This document shows positions 1 through 12,176 of a stretch of 64,000 nt of DNA, piece by piece; the first letter of the stretch is position 1; each line of letters starts with the position of its first letter. Source of the stretch: Ilex aquifolium (taxonomy: Eukaryota > Streptophyta > Magnoliopsida > Aquifoliales > Aquifoliaceae). The stretch lies in contig OX637391.1 in the NCBI GenBank assembly GCA_951799425.1, positions 15,123,051 through 15,187,050 on the forward strand. The letters run 5' to 3'. The translations under genes were made by a program, and so were the position numbers. The notes beneath the pieces were generated by a model. The model made no database searches. It was not told the DNA's origin and saw only the letters and a list, made by a program, of their open reading frames with translations.

Positions 1-828
1 ACCATGATGTGGTATGGAGTGAAGTAGATCCTTATAACGATCCCAACATTGATAAAACTGCTCATTGGGTTTTTCAGAAAAGTTTTGGATTTCCTTTTTC
101 AAAAAGGTGGTTCGATGAACCGGGAAATTTTTTTTTAAGAAAAAGGAAACAATGTGATCCCAAGATAGCATAGTCCGGGGTCCCATGGAATCAAGCCATA
201 CTCTTGCCTTCCCATCCATAGAGAAGGGGAACAATTTCATCCTGGCTATCTCTTCCATATTGTGATTTGGGAGAAAAGTTGCAACCATTTCCTCGTAAGA
301 CCTTATGTGGTTATACGGGTTTTCATTTTCAATCCCCCTGAATTTGGGGATTAGCTGCAACATCCACGGTTTTAATACAAAAAGGTGATGTTGGACAGGG
401 AGACGGATGCATGATGGTGTGGTGCTACGGGTTGGTTGCAAGTACTCTTGCATGGTTCTTGCCTCGAAATCGAGTGGGATGTTCCCTTCATTCCTTGGTG
501 GGGGAAAATGCACTTGTTGGTTGGGCATTCTAGGTGGTTGCACTCCCCCACCACCTTGCATATTTGGGTTGACACCCACATTGTCAAATTGATCGGGAGG
601 GGGATAGTGTAATCTTGGGTCAGGCGCCCTATGTTCGGGCATTCCCCCACCCCTTTGGTCATTTAGGTTTGCACCTACATTGTCAAAATTCCCACCCCCT
701 TGCATGTTTGGGTTGACACCTATATTTTCAACATTGTCACCCGCATTCTCGGGTGGGTCTTGGTTGATGTTCATGTTGGGGCCTAAGGGTTGTCTAACTA
801 ATCGGTGATGATCGTCCCTTCCCCACAT
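1..828 (-). CDS. Athila-type gag, partial (runs off the left edge)
   Basis: Retrotransposon capsid protein; it would assemble the particle that packages element RNA. Reading the minus strand from the ATG at 828-826 gives 276 codons without a stop up to base 1. Residues about 40-130 are rich in Asn, Gly and Pro and repeat a NPNMQGGG-like unit. The gag core follows: about residues 155-276 include GKARVWLDS, then a run ending in FPVHRTTFLKKEI and QFYQCWDRYKDLL, which match the retrotransposon gag family (Retrotrans_gag) as in Athila and in element C here. The start is chosen as the first in-frame ATG after the primer site. Nothing in the visible part is broken. The C-terminus, protease and pol are outside the window. 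Confidence 0.8.
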   Translation of the reverse strand, partial: MWGRDDHHRLVRQPLGPNMNINQDPPENAGDNVENIGVNPNMQGGGNFDNVGANLNDQRGGGMPEHRAPDPRLHYPPPDQFDNVGVNPNMQGGGGVQPPRMPNQQVHFPPPRNEGNIPLDFEARTMQEYLQPTRSTTPSCIRLPVQHHLFVLKPWMLQLIPKFRGIENENPYNHIRSYEEMVATFLPNHNMEEIARMKLFPFSMDGKARVWLDSMGPRTMLSWDHIVSFFLKKNFPVHRTTFLKKEIQNFSEKPNEQFYQCWDRYKDLLHSIPHHG

Positions 829-964
829 GCAACAAAACTATACACAAATGAAATTGTAGACAACAAAAATTATGTGCACAAAACAACGTACCTCAGCCCG
901 TGATGAAGATCACGGGACTTACCTCCATTGTTCGGAAATCACTCTCTTGGTTTGACACTTGCCT

Positions 965-982
965 TCCCCGGCAACGGCGCCA
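965..982 (-). other. Primer binding site of element F (tRNA-Asp type)
   Basis: On the minus strand the 18 bases read TGGCGCCGTTGCCGGGGA. This is complementary to the 3' end of plant tRNA-Asp including CCA, the primer known for Athila elements. It lies 4 bases inside the LTR edge, as expected for the start of minus-strand DNA synthesis. Confidence 0.85.
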
Positions 983-986
983 AAAA

Positions 987-2565
987 TGATTGATTGGAAA
1001 CTATGTCTTTCCTAACCCCTAAAATGCTATCCCTCAAATGATGCAATGTATGAGCGGAAGGAAGGATTTCTCCCCCTTTGGGACAGTGTCAAAAGAAAGG
1101 GCAATGAGGAAAGGGAAATGGGATGATGTAGATATGGAATGTGTATGCACAAAAATGCTCCCCAATCGCAAGGAGACTTTCGTGAGTTGTGTTTTACTTG
1201 GAAAGTATTCCAAGGTCGATTCCACAGGGAAGGAAGTGAACCAATGTGAAAGTGATTTAGTGGAAAATTAAAGAGTAAAATCTTTGTTCTTGGAAGTTGG
1301 TTGGTGAAGTGTATGCTAATGAAGATGTAATGATAAAACAAGTGTTGGCAATTCCAAGAGATCACTCCAATGGGTATACCACCTCAACTCAAATCACTCC
1401 TCCGATTGAGCATGAATGAACGCTTGAATCACGGAAAGCCGAGGATGACGTCGGTGAGTATCTAAGCATAAACCGTGACTAGGCCTACGGTTTATCAAAG
1501 ACTCATCGACTCATCCATCTTCCATCCGGTCAAAACGAACCATTTGACTCTAAAGGGAAGGAGGAGAAAGAGTTGAAATGGTATCCCCAAAGGAGATCCC
1601 TCTTGGTCTTGCCAACTAAAGGATTTAGCTACTCATACTTGGAATGGAAATGAATATGTAATGAAAGTGCATTGCAAATCTATGAACTTCTAAAGCTACA
1701 AAGTACAAGAATTCATGAGATAAAAGAAAATGCATTTAAACCCATTACATAGCTATGAAAATGAAGAACTTTAATTCATTAATGGTAGAAAGTGGAAGAG
1801 AACATTAAACTAGTGAAAAGCATGAAAGAACTTACATTAATGGCATTAGAAGAGTTCTAAAGAGTCTTAGAGAAGAATGCAAGGCAATGTACTGGAAAAT
1901 AAGTGAAAATTACAATTTTCTCTCTCTAGAATCTACTATTCATCATCTCTACGCTTGGAGCATCTCCCTCTAAAAAACTCTCTACTGTAATACATAATGC
2001 CCCTCAACAATGGAGAACCCTCTACATCAAAACGTGCCAAGGGACAGGGGTAGCCCTGGAGATGTGATCTCCATCAATAGGTTGCAGGTGATGGGCTAGA
2101 CAGGGGCATGGCAGAGCAGTCATCAACACCCAGCAACTCCACTTCTCTTTCCTCTCATTAATGCTCAATGCAATCAAAGTACAAGAGAGAGTGTGAACAC
2201 CATGAATAGTGTTGTGGGCGTGCAGGAGAAAAGCATGGAGGGGTCCACAAGACAGCTGAGCAGATCTGCAGAATTTGGGCATTTCAGGAAATCAGTACCG
2301 GTACTGGGTACCGGTACTGTTATGCATCATTTTCTGAATTTCTTGATTTCTTTGCTCCCGTCTATCCTCAAACTATCATTTCAACTCCTTTCATCCCAAG
2401 TGGTATGGGAGGGTCATTAAAAGCCATATTTAGCTTCATTCAACTACAAAAACAACAAATTGATGTTAAGACTTCAATCATCATAACTTAGATCATTTAA
2501 AGCTCAAAAGCAAGTGAAATGAGTTGATTAGCATCTTAAAAATATACAAAGTTGTGTGCTAATCA
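987..2565 (-). repeat. 5' LTR of element F
   Basis: About 1.58 kb bounded by TG at 987 and CA at 2565. The inner edge is fixed by the primer site at 965-982 (991 is an alternative start). The outer edge is set by similarity to the U3 start of element C (TGATTAGC...) and by the start of a different repeat at 2566. U3 holds two adjacent perfect palindromes, AGTACCGGTACT (2294-2305) and GTACCGGTAC (2308-2317). No protein-coding content is seen. Confidence 0.65.
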
Positions 2566-3231
2566 CTTAGTAAATAAGAAAACTCACATTCGCAAACGAT
2601 GGCTCGATCGGTGGGAGGGCGGTTGACAGTGAAATGAAAATCACGTTTCCATCTTGTCCAGGAGCAGCACTGCTTAAGCGATCATGAACATCGCTCAAGC
2701 GACCATGAAGGGCCGCTAGATTTAGCTCTGTGTTGTTCCCCCGTCGTCTTTTATCGTCGAATTCCCTTAGTCATCAAGAGACCATTCTAGTCAATGCTGA
2801 TGAGCATAACTCGGTCCCTATTGGTTTTTTAGGTACAAAACCAAGAAAAAACTAGTCCTCTTGAACACTAAAGGGTGTTGCTGAAGAGGGATCCGATAAT
2901 GGCATAATCTAAATTTTCAAAACACAAAATTATTTAGAAATTTTTTTCTTTGAAATCACCTAGGACCCATACACATATTGCTCCAAATTTCATTTTCATT
3001 CTAATCATTCTAAGTTAAAAGTAACTAAGGGTTCATCTTATTGTTTAGATTATTACATTTGTCCTAAACATGAAAGTGCATAAGAAGGTTGAATGATGTT
3101 ACTTTAAAGCTTGATCTCCTCTCTTCAATGATGTTTTTGGATCTTCAATTTTATAGCATCATGACCATGAAAAAGGTTGAGGTTTATAATGGACTCCACG
3201 AAATTAGCCAATTACAAAATGTGATATAACA
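2566..3231 (-). repeat. Copia (SIRE-like) 3' LTR fragment, copy 1
   Basis: About 665 bp repeated with high similarity and in the same orientation at 26690-27358. On the minus strand it starts TGTTATATCAC right after a purine tract (3232-3245), the order expected for polypurine tract then 3' LTR. The short purine tract followed by GATTGTT recalls SIRE/Maximus Copia elements. The U5 side is cut at 2566, where Athila element F has inserted. Family assignment is by pattern only. Confidence 0.55.
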
Positions 3232-3245
3232 ATCTTCCCTTTTGA
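3232..3245 (-). other. Polypurine tract of the Copia-like element
   Basis: The minus strand reads a run rich in A and G (AAAAGGGAAGAT) directly before the LTR start TGTTATATC. The same arrangement occurs at 27359-27372 in the second copy. This would prime plus-strand DNA synthesis. Confidence 0.55.
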
Positions 3246-5530
3246 CAATTTCGTGCTAAAATACAGAAGTTAAAAATTAAGATTACAACCCACAAACCAT
3301 TGAACAAAATGAATTGTAAATCTAATGTTAACTCTCATATACACATTCTTTATCTAAGTACAAGATCTACTTCTTTAGATGAAGCTTGAAGATCGTAGTC
3401 CTGCACAACATCACTCAAACCAAAATCTCGTGAAAAACATCATATGTTAGAGAAATACATAACATAATCACATGTTTGAAAATCACCAAAATTAAACATA
3501 GGGCATACTACCTTGCTCAATATGCTTGAGAACCTATTGATTTATCAATATGAAACACTACAAGTTCTCCCCTTGGGTGCTCACAAGTAAAATAAGAAGT
3601 GAAAAATTAATGAAGTGTAAGATAGGTGACTTCCTATCAAGATTACAAATTTACTCCCCTTGAATATTTGAACAAGCTCCCCCTTTCTATGTTCACAAAC
3701 AACATATCTAGCTTAGTCAAGAGTAAATCTCCCCGATTTCTCTCATATGTACCTAAAATATTCTTCCCCTTTTTATTACAAATGTCAACCCAATGACAAG
3801 ATGCAACAAACATGGTATATAATCAAGTTAGCAAATAAATTATTATCTTATTATGGTACATAATCAAATTACCCAACATTTTCTTATCTTATTTGCTATA
3901 AATGTCAACCCCTTGATAGCATATAACAATCATAAAATAGAATCACAGTATAACAAGAAGGTATGAATGCACATCAACTAGCCAAATCATGCAAGTAAAA
4001 TAAATAAGGAACAAACAAGACATATAATTATAAGTCAAATATTATAAGAACATCAAGATTAGGACTAAGAGCATGTCACAACAAACAAAAAGTTAATTAA
4101 ACAAACAAACGTAAATAAACTTGAAAAATCAACAACAAAAAAAGAAAGAGTACTTCAGTACACACCATGAATGAATAAAAATATACTCAATCTCTGATAT
4201 GACCTATACTATAAGTCTCTAAAAACAACGGCTCAAATGGCTATAAGCACATTCCAAAAGCCAAATCAGGGTGACTCGGACTCATTCTTAGAAGTGCAAT
4301 AGGTCAAAAGTAATGATTGGATAGCCTGAGGAGGAATTCAATCATGTGTTCTCAATGGCTCTCAACTACTCTTTAGCCTTAAGCATGGGTGCATGTATAA
4401 CCTATATGGAACTATATGCACATGTATGGATGAATTTGGATCAAAATGAATGCAATTTTCAATTTTTAACATTAACTGCCCAAGGTTCATAATCATGAAA
4501 GTTAAACAAATTCATATTTTAATAGATTCATCCAAAATTCGTCATCTCAATACATTATTCTAAGCCATATTTAAGGATATTAAACTCAATTTCATGCATC
4601 CTAGAACAATGTTTCTTCACTTAGTTCAATTCGACTCACACGTGTTCAAATTTTGTTCAACTTGGACAAATTCAAGTGTGACGTGTGTGATACCAAACTT
4701 CAATACAAATAGGATTTCGATTAGTTTAAATCATAAATAAGCACAACATGAAATCCTAATACATTGTCTAAATGAATACATGACCAGTTAATGAGTGTCA
4801 TAATAATATTCTTTTTGCCAACTCATTTTTCTATTCTTTCTATTTTATGGCTTCAATGAACATAATTGTGAATTCCGTACTTTTTAATGTATGTTTTTAT
4901 TCAAGATTAGCATGGGCTCTGTGAGCTTTACAAATAAGCAATTTTCATTTAAGCATAAGTACTCTCACAATTCAAGTGCAATTATTTTTAGTCATTTATT
5001 GATGTCTCACCTTTTTAGAATTGGTCACAGTGGGCTCTTTTGTCACAATTGACCTTCGACATCTTTTAAGGAATTGAGATTTAACTAATCTTTAACTATG
5101 TGTTCACCTATCACCAACACTGTTCAAACGCGCTATGGTAGACACTTTGAGTAATAAATCATGCAATAACATTTATGCGACTAAGTTTTCTATTCCCTAA
5201 TTTGACTTATATCAATGCACATGTCAACATTGATTTAAGAATGAAATCATTACGATGCAAACCAAAGTATGAATTATTGTGATTATGAACAAAGAAAAAT
5301 AAACAAAAGAAAAACTTTTTTACTTTCTCTTTTCCAATATTTTTGAATTTTTAAAAATAAACATATACATGAAAAAATATGCATGAATATGCATTAAACA
5401 AGTAAACACAATTAAAACAATTACCATAAATCCTAAAAATAAATGTCAAACTTAGCATCAATTTTTTTTTCTTTGGATTTTTCTATTTCTCTTGTTTTTG
5501 TATTTTCATATAGAAGATAACCAACAAAAG
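3246..5530 (-). mobile_element. Non-coding internal part of the Copia-like element
   Basis: AT-rich, about 2.3 kb, with no ORF worth reporting on either strand. Several short pyrimidine blocks of the type CTCCCC/TTCCCC (around 3568, 3650-3690 and 3768) are purine tracts on the minus strand, typical of the long 3' non-coding region of SIRE-like elements. I see no gag, integrase, RT or RNase H. The right limit is arbitrary, where the TA microsatellite begins. Parts could equally be host DNA. Confidence 0.35.
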
Positions 5531-6876
<1,346 letters not shown>

Positions 6877-6892
6877 ACTGCCCCCCAGCCCT
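6877..6892 (-). other. Polypurine tract of element A
   Basis: The minus strand reads GGGCTGGGGGGCAGT directly before the LTR start TGATGGGAC. Elements D (53931-53946) and E (63220-63235) have almost the same tract, which ties the three together as one lineage. Confidence 0.85.
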
Positions 6893-7055
6893 TTGATCTT
6901 CTCACTTGGGGTAGTCGTGTCGTTAGAATGTGAAAGGGCTCAACCGCTCCAACTGTCGCATCAATGCTTCAGCCGTTTCCCCGCCCTTTGGAGATCGTGC
7001 GCATTTAATGCACCTGTCCTTGTGCTTCGTGCGCTAATGATGGCGCCAGAGGGTC

Positions 7056-7063
7056 TATATAAA
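7056..7063 (+). promoter_or_regulatory. TATA box of the antisense gene in element A
   Basis: A perfect TATATAAA on the plus strand, in the internal region about 180 bp inside the 3' LTR. It is framed by GAGGGTC and GACCCTC arms. About 420 bp later the antisense gene starts at 7480. The leader holds a likely intron at 7274-7357 (GTGAGT donor, TTGTAG acceptor, 84 bp). A promoter independent of the element's own sense transcription is inferred. Confidence 0.6.
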
Positions 7064-7479
7064 CAGACCCTCTCCCTCACTTCGTCACTTTTGCACTCGA
7101 GATCTTTGCTCCAGAGCTCCCCTGAGTCTACACCGGAGAACCACCGGAGTCGTGCACCACCTTCTGCAACCTCTCATTCTGTCCTTGAAGAATCCCTGAA
7201 CTCTACCTTCGATCGCGTTTTTGGACGAGAAAAGCCACTGTCGAGTTCTCTTTTTGCTTTATTCGACTTTCTGGTGAGTCTGTCCCTCTTTTTCTTTGTT
7301 CTCTTCATCTTCTCCGGTGACTGGCCGTTTTCCTGACCGCCATTGTTCCTATTGTAGCTTCCAAGCCCAGTAGGACATCTGTTTTTTGACGTTTGGAGTT
7401 CAGTAGTTGGTTAGGGCTTCCCTTTTTTTTCTTTTTTTCCTTTCCAAAAGGCATTAAGGACTATTCCTTTTCCCAAGTC

Positions 7480-9958
7480 ATGCCGAGGAGACACCAGTCT
7501 GCTGCCGAGACTCAAGAGGCCGGTACCTCTAAGTCGAGGAAGTATGAGGTTAAGGGTGTTCAACAAATAACGAACTTCAAAACCCATTACGACATTCCTC
7601 AGAATGTTGACGTAGACGAGTTTGACCCACAAATCCATGACCGTAACGTCGGCACCGAGGGTGCCATGCCCTTTTACACAAAGGCTATCATGGAGGGTGG
7701 GATTAGATTCCCCCTCCCCCCATTACTGCTCCAGTTTCTTTCTCGGTTCCGCCTTTTCCCGGGGCAGTGCGCCCTAAACACCTTTAGGATAATCATGGGG
7801 GTCTTGGAGCTCAACAGGCGCCTCGGGGTCAATTTGGGCCTCGAGGATATCCTCTTTTGCTACGCCCTTATGAGGGTTATGCCCCAACAAACTTTCTACC
7901 TCAAAGCCCGGGACACCAGCATGTATCTAGTCACCCACCTTCCTGACTCTGACAAGGGTTTCAAGGATGATCTGCTGGTCTTCGGCGGAGCTTGGGAGAG
8001 AGGGGCAGGCCCCGAGTACGACGACTTGTCTTGCCCTAAGGAGTGGCGAACAACGAGTACGTCGGCTCCTCTCTTCTAGGCCTTCACCGCTTTCTTTGTT
8101 TCGAATTCTCATTGAATTGCTCCTTAACAGTTGTTCTCTTATGCAGATGTTTCTACTCGTGAAGCCGCTCCTCCAGCACGCCATCTGGTGAACTTTGCTG
8201 ATCTTGTAACCGTCTGGGGTTACATCGGAGACGGTCGGGGACGAGCTGCTCACGTTCTACTGGACTACATACCAGGGTACAAGAAGTTCTCTCAGCTTCC
8301 ACAGCCCTACAATCCCTCTCGGTGGTCCAACCTTTTCACAGAGGCCGCCAGGCAAGACTTGGAACCCAATTTGGAGAACGACCCCGACAGAGCCACCGAG
8401 GTTGAAGTAGAAGGACCTGTCGAGGAAGAGGCTGTAGTCCGGGAACCACTTTCCTCTGTCCAAGCCGAAGCCAGCACTGCGGGAAGACCAACTTGGCCAG
8501 ACTTCGATATCCTTCAGAACTTAGACGTTGAAGAGGCACTTGAAGTCACTATGACGCGCCAACCTCATATCAACCTAAGTTACCTGAACCAGAGATCTGC
8601 TGTCAACGTTGGGAGGGGCCGAGGGACCTCCAGCGCCGCGGTTCCATCTTCTGGGGCCAATGTCCCTACCCCTATGACAACTGCTGCCATCCTGCCCCCT
8701 CCTGCTGCTCATACACCACCGGTACCGCCGCGGGCCGCCGGTCGGGGCCAAGTCCGCATCCGAGACCCTCCTCAAGAGGAGGGGAGAAGGGTCAGACATC
8801 GGCCTGACGGAACTGGCCGGGGAAGCGGCAGTCAACAACAGCAACAAGACCTTCCCCCTCCTCCTGCGCCGGCGGCTACTGCCGAGGAATGGCGTCCCCG
8901 AGCCATAGACAGGGAGGATAGGCCAATCAGGGTCGATGACTCCATCGTCCAGTCTCTAATCGTCGCTTATGCGGTCAGCGAGACGCTCCACTTCAGAGCG
9001 GACATGGAGGAACATCGCACCCGTCCAACGAACCACCACTTCCGCTCCATCATTCAGAATTCCCTGGTGGTAAGTACCATACTTAGCCATTTTTCTCGCT
9101 TTTCCTGTACGACCTGAATCCCTCTCTTTAGCTGCATGACATGAATCCTTCTCCTTACAGGCCGCCCAGCAAGTGTCGGTTATTGCCGAGCGGTACCATG
9201 ACTAGAGGCGGAGGCTTCAAGAGTCCGAGAGACTCAAGGCTGACGCCGAGGCTGCTCTGGCCGCTGCCCGGGAAGACGTCGTCGCCAGAGATAAGACGCT
9301 TTCTTCCCAGGCGGCCCAAATCGAACAACTGCCGAAGGACGGTGAGGCGGCGAAGGCTAGCGCTGAAAAGCTGAGCGCAGCCCTCGTCGACGCCAATCAG
9401 AAGATTACCGAGGCCACCCAACGGATGTCTTCGGCGGAGGCCAGGGTAGGGGAGTCGGAGCAAACTTGCTCGGCTCTTACTCAGGAGCTGGAGAGGGTCC
9501 GCTCGGAGATGGAGGCTAACTTCAGGACGGTGGAGCAGCTCAAGGAGGAGTTTGCCGACGACGTCCTGCCTGCTTTGGAGGAGAACAAGAGGGAGTTCTT
9601 CAAGAAAGGTTGGGATGAGGCGCTCCAAGCAGCGGGTGTCCCCTCTAACTCTCCACTGTTCCAAATGCACAAGTATGTGCCATCCGAGGACATGCTTCGT
9701 GCCATGGAGGAGGCTGCTGCTGAAGATGTTTCCAACGCCCCAGCTCCAGTCGTGGGAGAGCCCTCTGCTGCTGCTGCATTGGCCCCTGTCGCAGTCGTCC
9801 CTCCTCAGGCCGATCCTCCTGCTCCGGCCCTCCCAGACCATGCTGCTGAAGCTCCTAATGCTCCCTCTTCTCCAAGTGTGGAAGAGCTCTATAGTGAGCT
9901 ACATCTTGTCGACGGGGGCGAGATCTTCAGCCCTCCCCCTCCGGGAGCCGGGCTTTGA
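7480..9958 (+). pseudogene. Antisense spliced gene of Tat element A (Transposase_28-like N-terminus, coiled-coil C-terminus), one stop codon
   Basis: Gene on the strand opposite gag-pol. Likely exons are 7480-8056, 8147-9069 and 9161-9958, with introns of 90 and 91 bp that have GTACGT and GTAAGT donors and GCAG and ACAG acceptors. Phases agree across both junctions, giving 765 codons. The first about 200 residues (GGIRFPLPPLLLQFLSRFRL, then a region ending PKEW) look like the family called putative gypsy-type transposon (PF04195). Residues about 250-480 are Pro/Gln-rich and disordered. Residues 500-690 form a long Ala/Glu coiled coil, and the tail is Ala/Pro-rich. A single in-frame TAG at 9203-9205, where a tryptophan would fit, cuts off the coiled coil. 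Function is unknown. Such antisense ORFs are documented in plant gypsy elements. Exons are predicted by eye. Confidence 0.7.
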
Positions 9959-9993
9959 ATTTTTTTTGAACTTTTTGTTTTTACTTTCTTCTT

Positions 9994-10050
9994 GGGGACG
10001 CAAAGCCCCTTTGTTTCTGTTGTTATTGCTGCCTGGGGACGCAAAGCCCC
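9994..10050 (+). repeat. Twin hairpin after the antisense gene of A
   Basis: The 16-mer GGGGACGCAAAGCCCC occurs twice (9994-10009 and 10035-10050), just after the antisense gene's stop at 9958. Each copy can fold into a GGGG/CCCC stem. A role in 3' end formation of the antisense transcript is possible but not shown. Confidence 0.5.
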
Positions 10051-10603
10051 TTTCTTTTGGAATAGAAACACATTTTGTCTGATCAATGTACTCCTTTTTG
10101 TGTTTGCCCGTATACCCTGTCGTCTTGCGTTTTAGATAAGTAATTCTTACTCTGATCCCTCGGGGTTCATTAGCTAGTAGGGGGTTCACGTGTCTTGGTC
10201 TCAAGAGTCTCCCTGGATTTCTGTTGATAGCGACTCCGAGAGTGTATGTCTCGGGGGAAGTCATACCGAGTCAAGGCAATTTTTCAGACTAGTCTGCTTG
10301 CTCACCAGGCGCCCCGTCGAAGGCTCTTAGTTACCCGTGCCGACCTCTATTTACTTCACCCATGTACTTGTGCAAGCATACCTTAGGAGTGAATTTCGTC
10401 ACCCGAATAGGTACCAAGGGGGTACCTCTACCGAGCAGTGATTGATACGCGTACCTTTCGCAAGGGTCATGTTCCATTCAGGGGGAATGCCCCTGTATAT
10501 GGAGTGAGGTTAGGGACTCGCATCGCGGCTTCGGCTTCAGGAGGCGTGCTCTTGTCATGCCTCGAACCTAGGATGTTGTCTTCAGGGGCAAAGCATGCTG
10601 TCT

Positions 10604-10883
10604 AGGAGGTTGGCTCCTTTTTCGTTCGGAAGCCGAAGTCCTTAGAGACTGCTTCCAGGGCCTCGCCCTGTTTAGGAGGCTGGCTCCTTTTTCGTTCGGA
10701 AGCCGAAGTCCTTAGAGACTGCTTCCAGGGCCTCGCCCTGTTCAGGAGGCTAGCTCCTTTTTCGTTCGGAAGCCGAAGTCCTTAGAGAATGTTTCAAGGG
10801 CCTCGCCCTGTTCAGGAGGCTGGCTCCTTTTTCGTTCGGAAGCCGAAGTCCTTAGAGACTGCTTCCAGGGCCTCGCCCTGTTC
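10604..10883. repeat. 70-bp tandem repeat, 4 copies, in the 3' region of A
   Basis: Units start at 10604, 10674, 10744 and 10814 and are nearly identical, with a period of exactly 70 bp. They lie between the integrase end and the antisense gene. Plant Tat elements are known for a hypervariable 3' untranslated region with tandem repeats that can seed satellite DNA. There are no spacers between units, so this is not a CRISPR array. Confidence 0.9.
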
Positions 10884-10916
10884 ATTATCATTCATTCGCC
10901 AATACAGTACTTGTTC

Positions 10917-12176
10917 TCAAACATAGTATTTTTTCAAATTTATTACATTCCAGGGGCGAATTACAGCGTTCCCTTCCAGGTCTTCCAACTTATATGACCC
11001 GGAACCTCCTACTGACGTGACCTTGTATGGTCCTTCCCAGTTAGGTCCCATCTTCCCGTCCGAGGGGTCTCGGGTGTTTGCTACCATCCTCCTGAGTACA
11101 AGATCGCCGACCTGAAATTCCCGTGACTTGATCCTTCGGTTGTAGAGTCGGGAAACTCCTTCCTGGTACTTGGCCAGTCTCAAGGCTGCCACTTCTCTTC
11201 TTTCCTCTACGAGATCCATGTCCAGACCGAGCTGTCGATCGTTGTCTCCAGTTTCAAAGGCCCGCGTTCTTATGGTAGGGAGGCCTACTTCCAGGGGGAT
11301 GACGGCCTCTACCCCATAAGCTAGAGCGTAGGGCGTCTCCCCAGTCGACCTTCGCGGCGTAGTCCGGTACGCCCATAGAACGTTCAGGAGTTCTTCCACC
11401 CATTTCCCCTTGGCTTTTTCTAATCTCTTCTTGATTCCATTGATAATAGTTTTGTTCGAGGACTCAGCTTGTCCGTTGGCTTGCGGCTACGAGGGTGTGG
11501 AGTAATAATTTCGGATTACCAGCTACTCGCAGAAGGACTTAAAAGGCCCGCTGTTGAATTGGGTCCCGTTGTCTGATACGAGCGCATGGGGGATTCCGAA
11601 CCTCGTGAATATATTCTTCCATACAAAATTCTTAGTGTCTGTGTCCCGAATATGGGCGAGAGGCTCTGCTTCTATCCATTTGGTGAAATAGTCAGTCCCT
11701 ACAATCAAGAATCTCGTGTTTCCAGGAGCTGTGGGGAGTGGCCCGACTAGATCGAGTCCCCACTGAGCGAATGGCCAAGGACTAGTCAATGGATGCAAGT
11801 CCCCGGCCGGTTGTCGGATGATAGGTGCAAACCTCTGGCATTGGTCACATTTCCGGACATAGGCTTGGGCATCTTTCTGCATTCGTGGCCACCAGTACCC
11901 TTGGGACATGATATGGTGGGCCATGGATCATCCGCCGGAGTGCCCCCCACATATACCCTCGTGGACTTCAAACAGGAGGGGTTCAACCTTGTCCTCACGG
12001 ACGCATAGGAGGTAGGGTCCTGAGAATGACTTCCGGTAGAGCATCCGATCGGGGGAGACCCAGAACCTGGGGGCCCTCAACCTTGTCCTTCGGGCCGTCT
12101 TGGGACATTCAGGGAGCTCCCCAAAGAGGATGAACTTGACCAGCGGATCAGTCCAACTGGGTGACCCTTCACCCTC
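10917..12176 (-). pseudogene. Integrase of element A, broken by stops
   Basis: DNA integrase, which would insert the cDNA copy. It is in the same frame as the RT ORF upstream. It shows the H-H...C-C zinc module (HEGICGGH, then CDQC), the catalytic-core segments GLDLVGPL and SDNGTQF with both Asp, the third region with Glu in the QAE context, and a C-terminal region ending NLKKYYV. It is separated from RT by TAA at 12177-12179 and interrupted by TGA at 11930-11928, TAG at 11525-11523 and TAG at 11489-11487. There is no frameshift. One of the stops sits where a CGA codon is expected, consistent with methyl-C decay. Confidence 0.85.

Larger units (their letters stand above)
1..2565 (-). mobile_element. 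Athila-type Ty3/gypsy element F, 5' part only
   Basis: Minus-strand LTR retrotransposon cut by the left window edge. In element order it shows a 5' LTR (2565 down to 987), a tRNA-Asp-type primer binding site (982-965), a leader, and an open gag frame that runs off the window at base 1. The LTR outer end (TGATTAG on the minus strand) resembles that of Athila element C. The base right after the LTR starts a Copia-like LTR fragment that recurs at 26690 without an Athila LTR beside it. F therefore probably inserted into that older LTR, with CTTAG (2566-2570) as the likely target duplication. The other copy of that duplication lies outside the window. Confidence 0.8.

Noticed and set aside
965..982. 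A tRNA-Asp gene fragment
   Set aside because: Only the 18 bases complementary to the tRNA 3' end are present, at an LTR edge; it is a primer binding site. No complete tRNA or rRNA gene was seen in the window.
10604..10883. Direct repeats that could be taken for a CRISPR array
   Set aside because: The 70-bp units are adjacent, without unique spacers, and lie in a plant retrotransposon.
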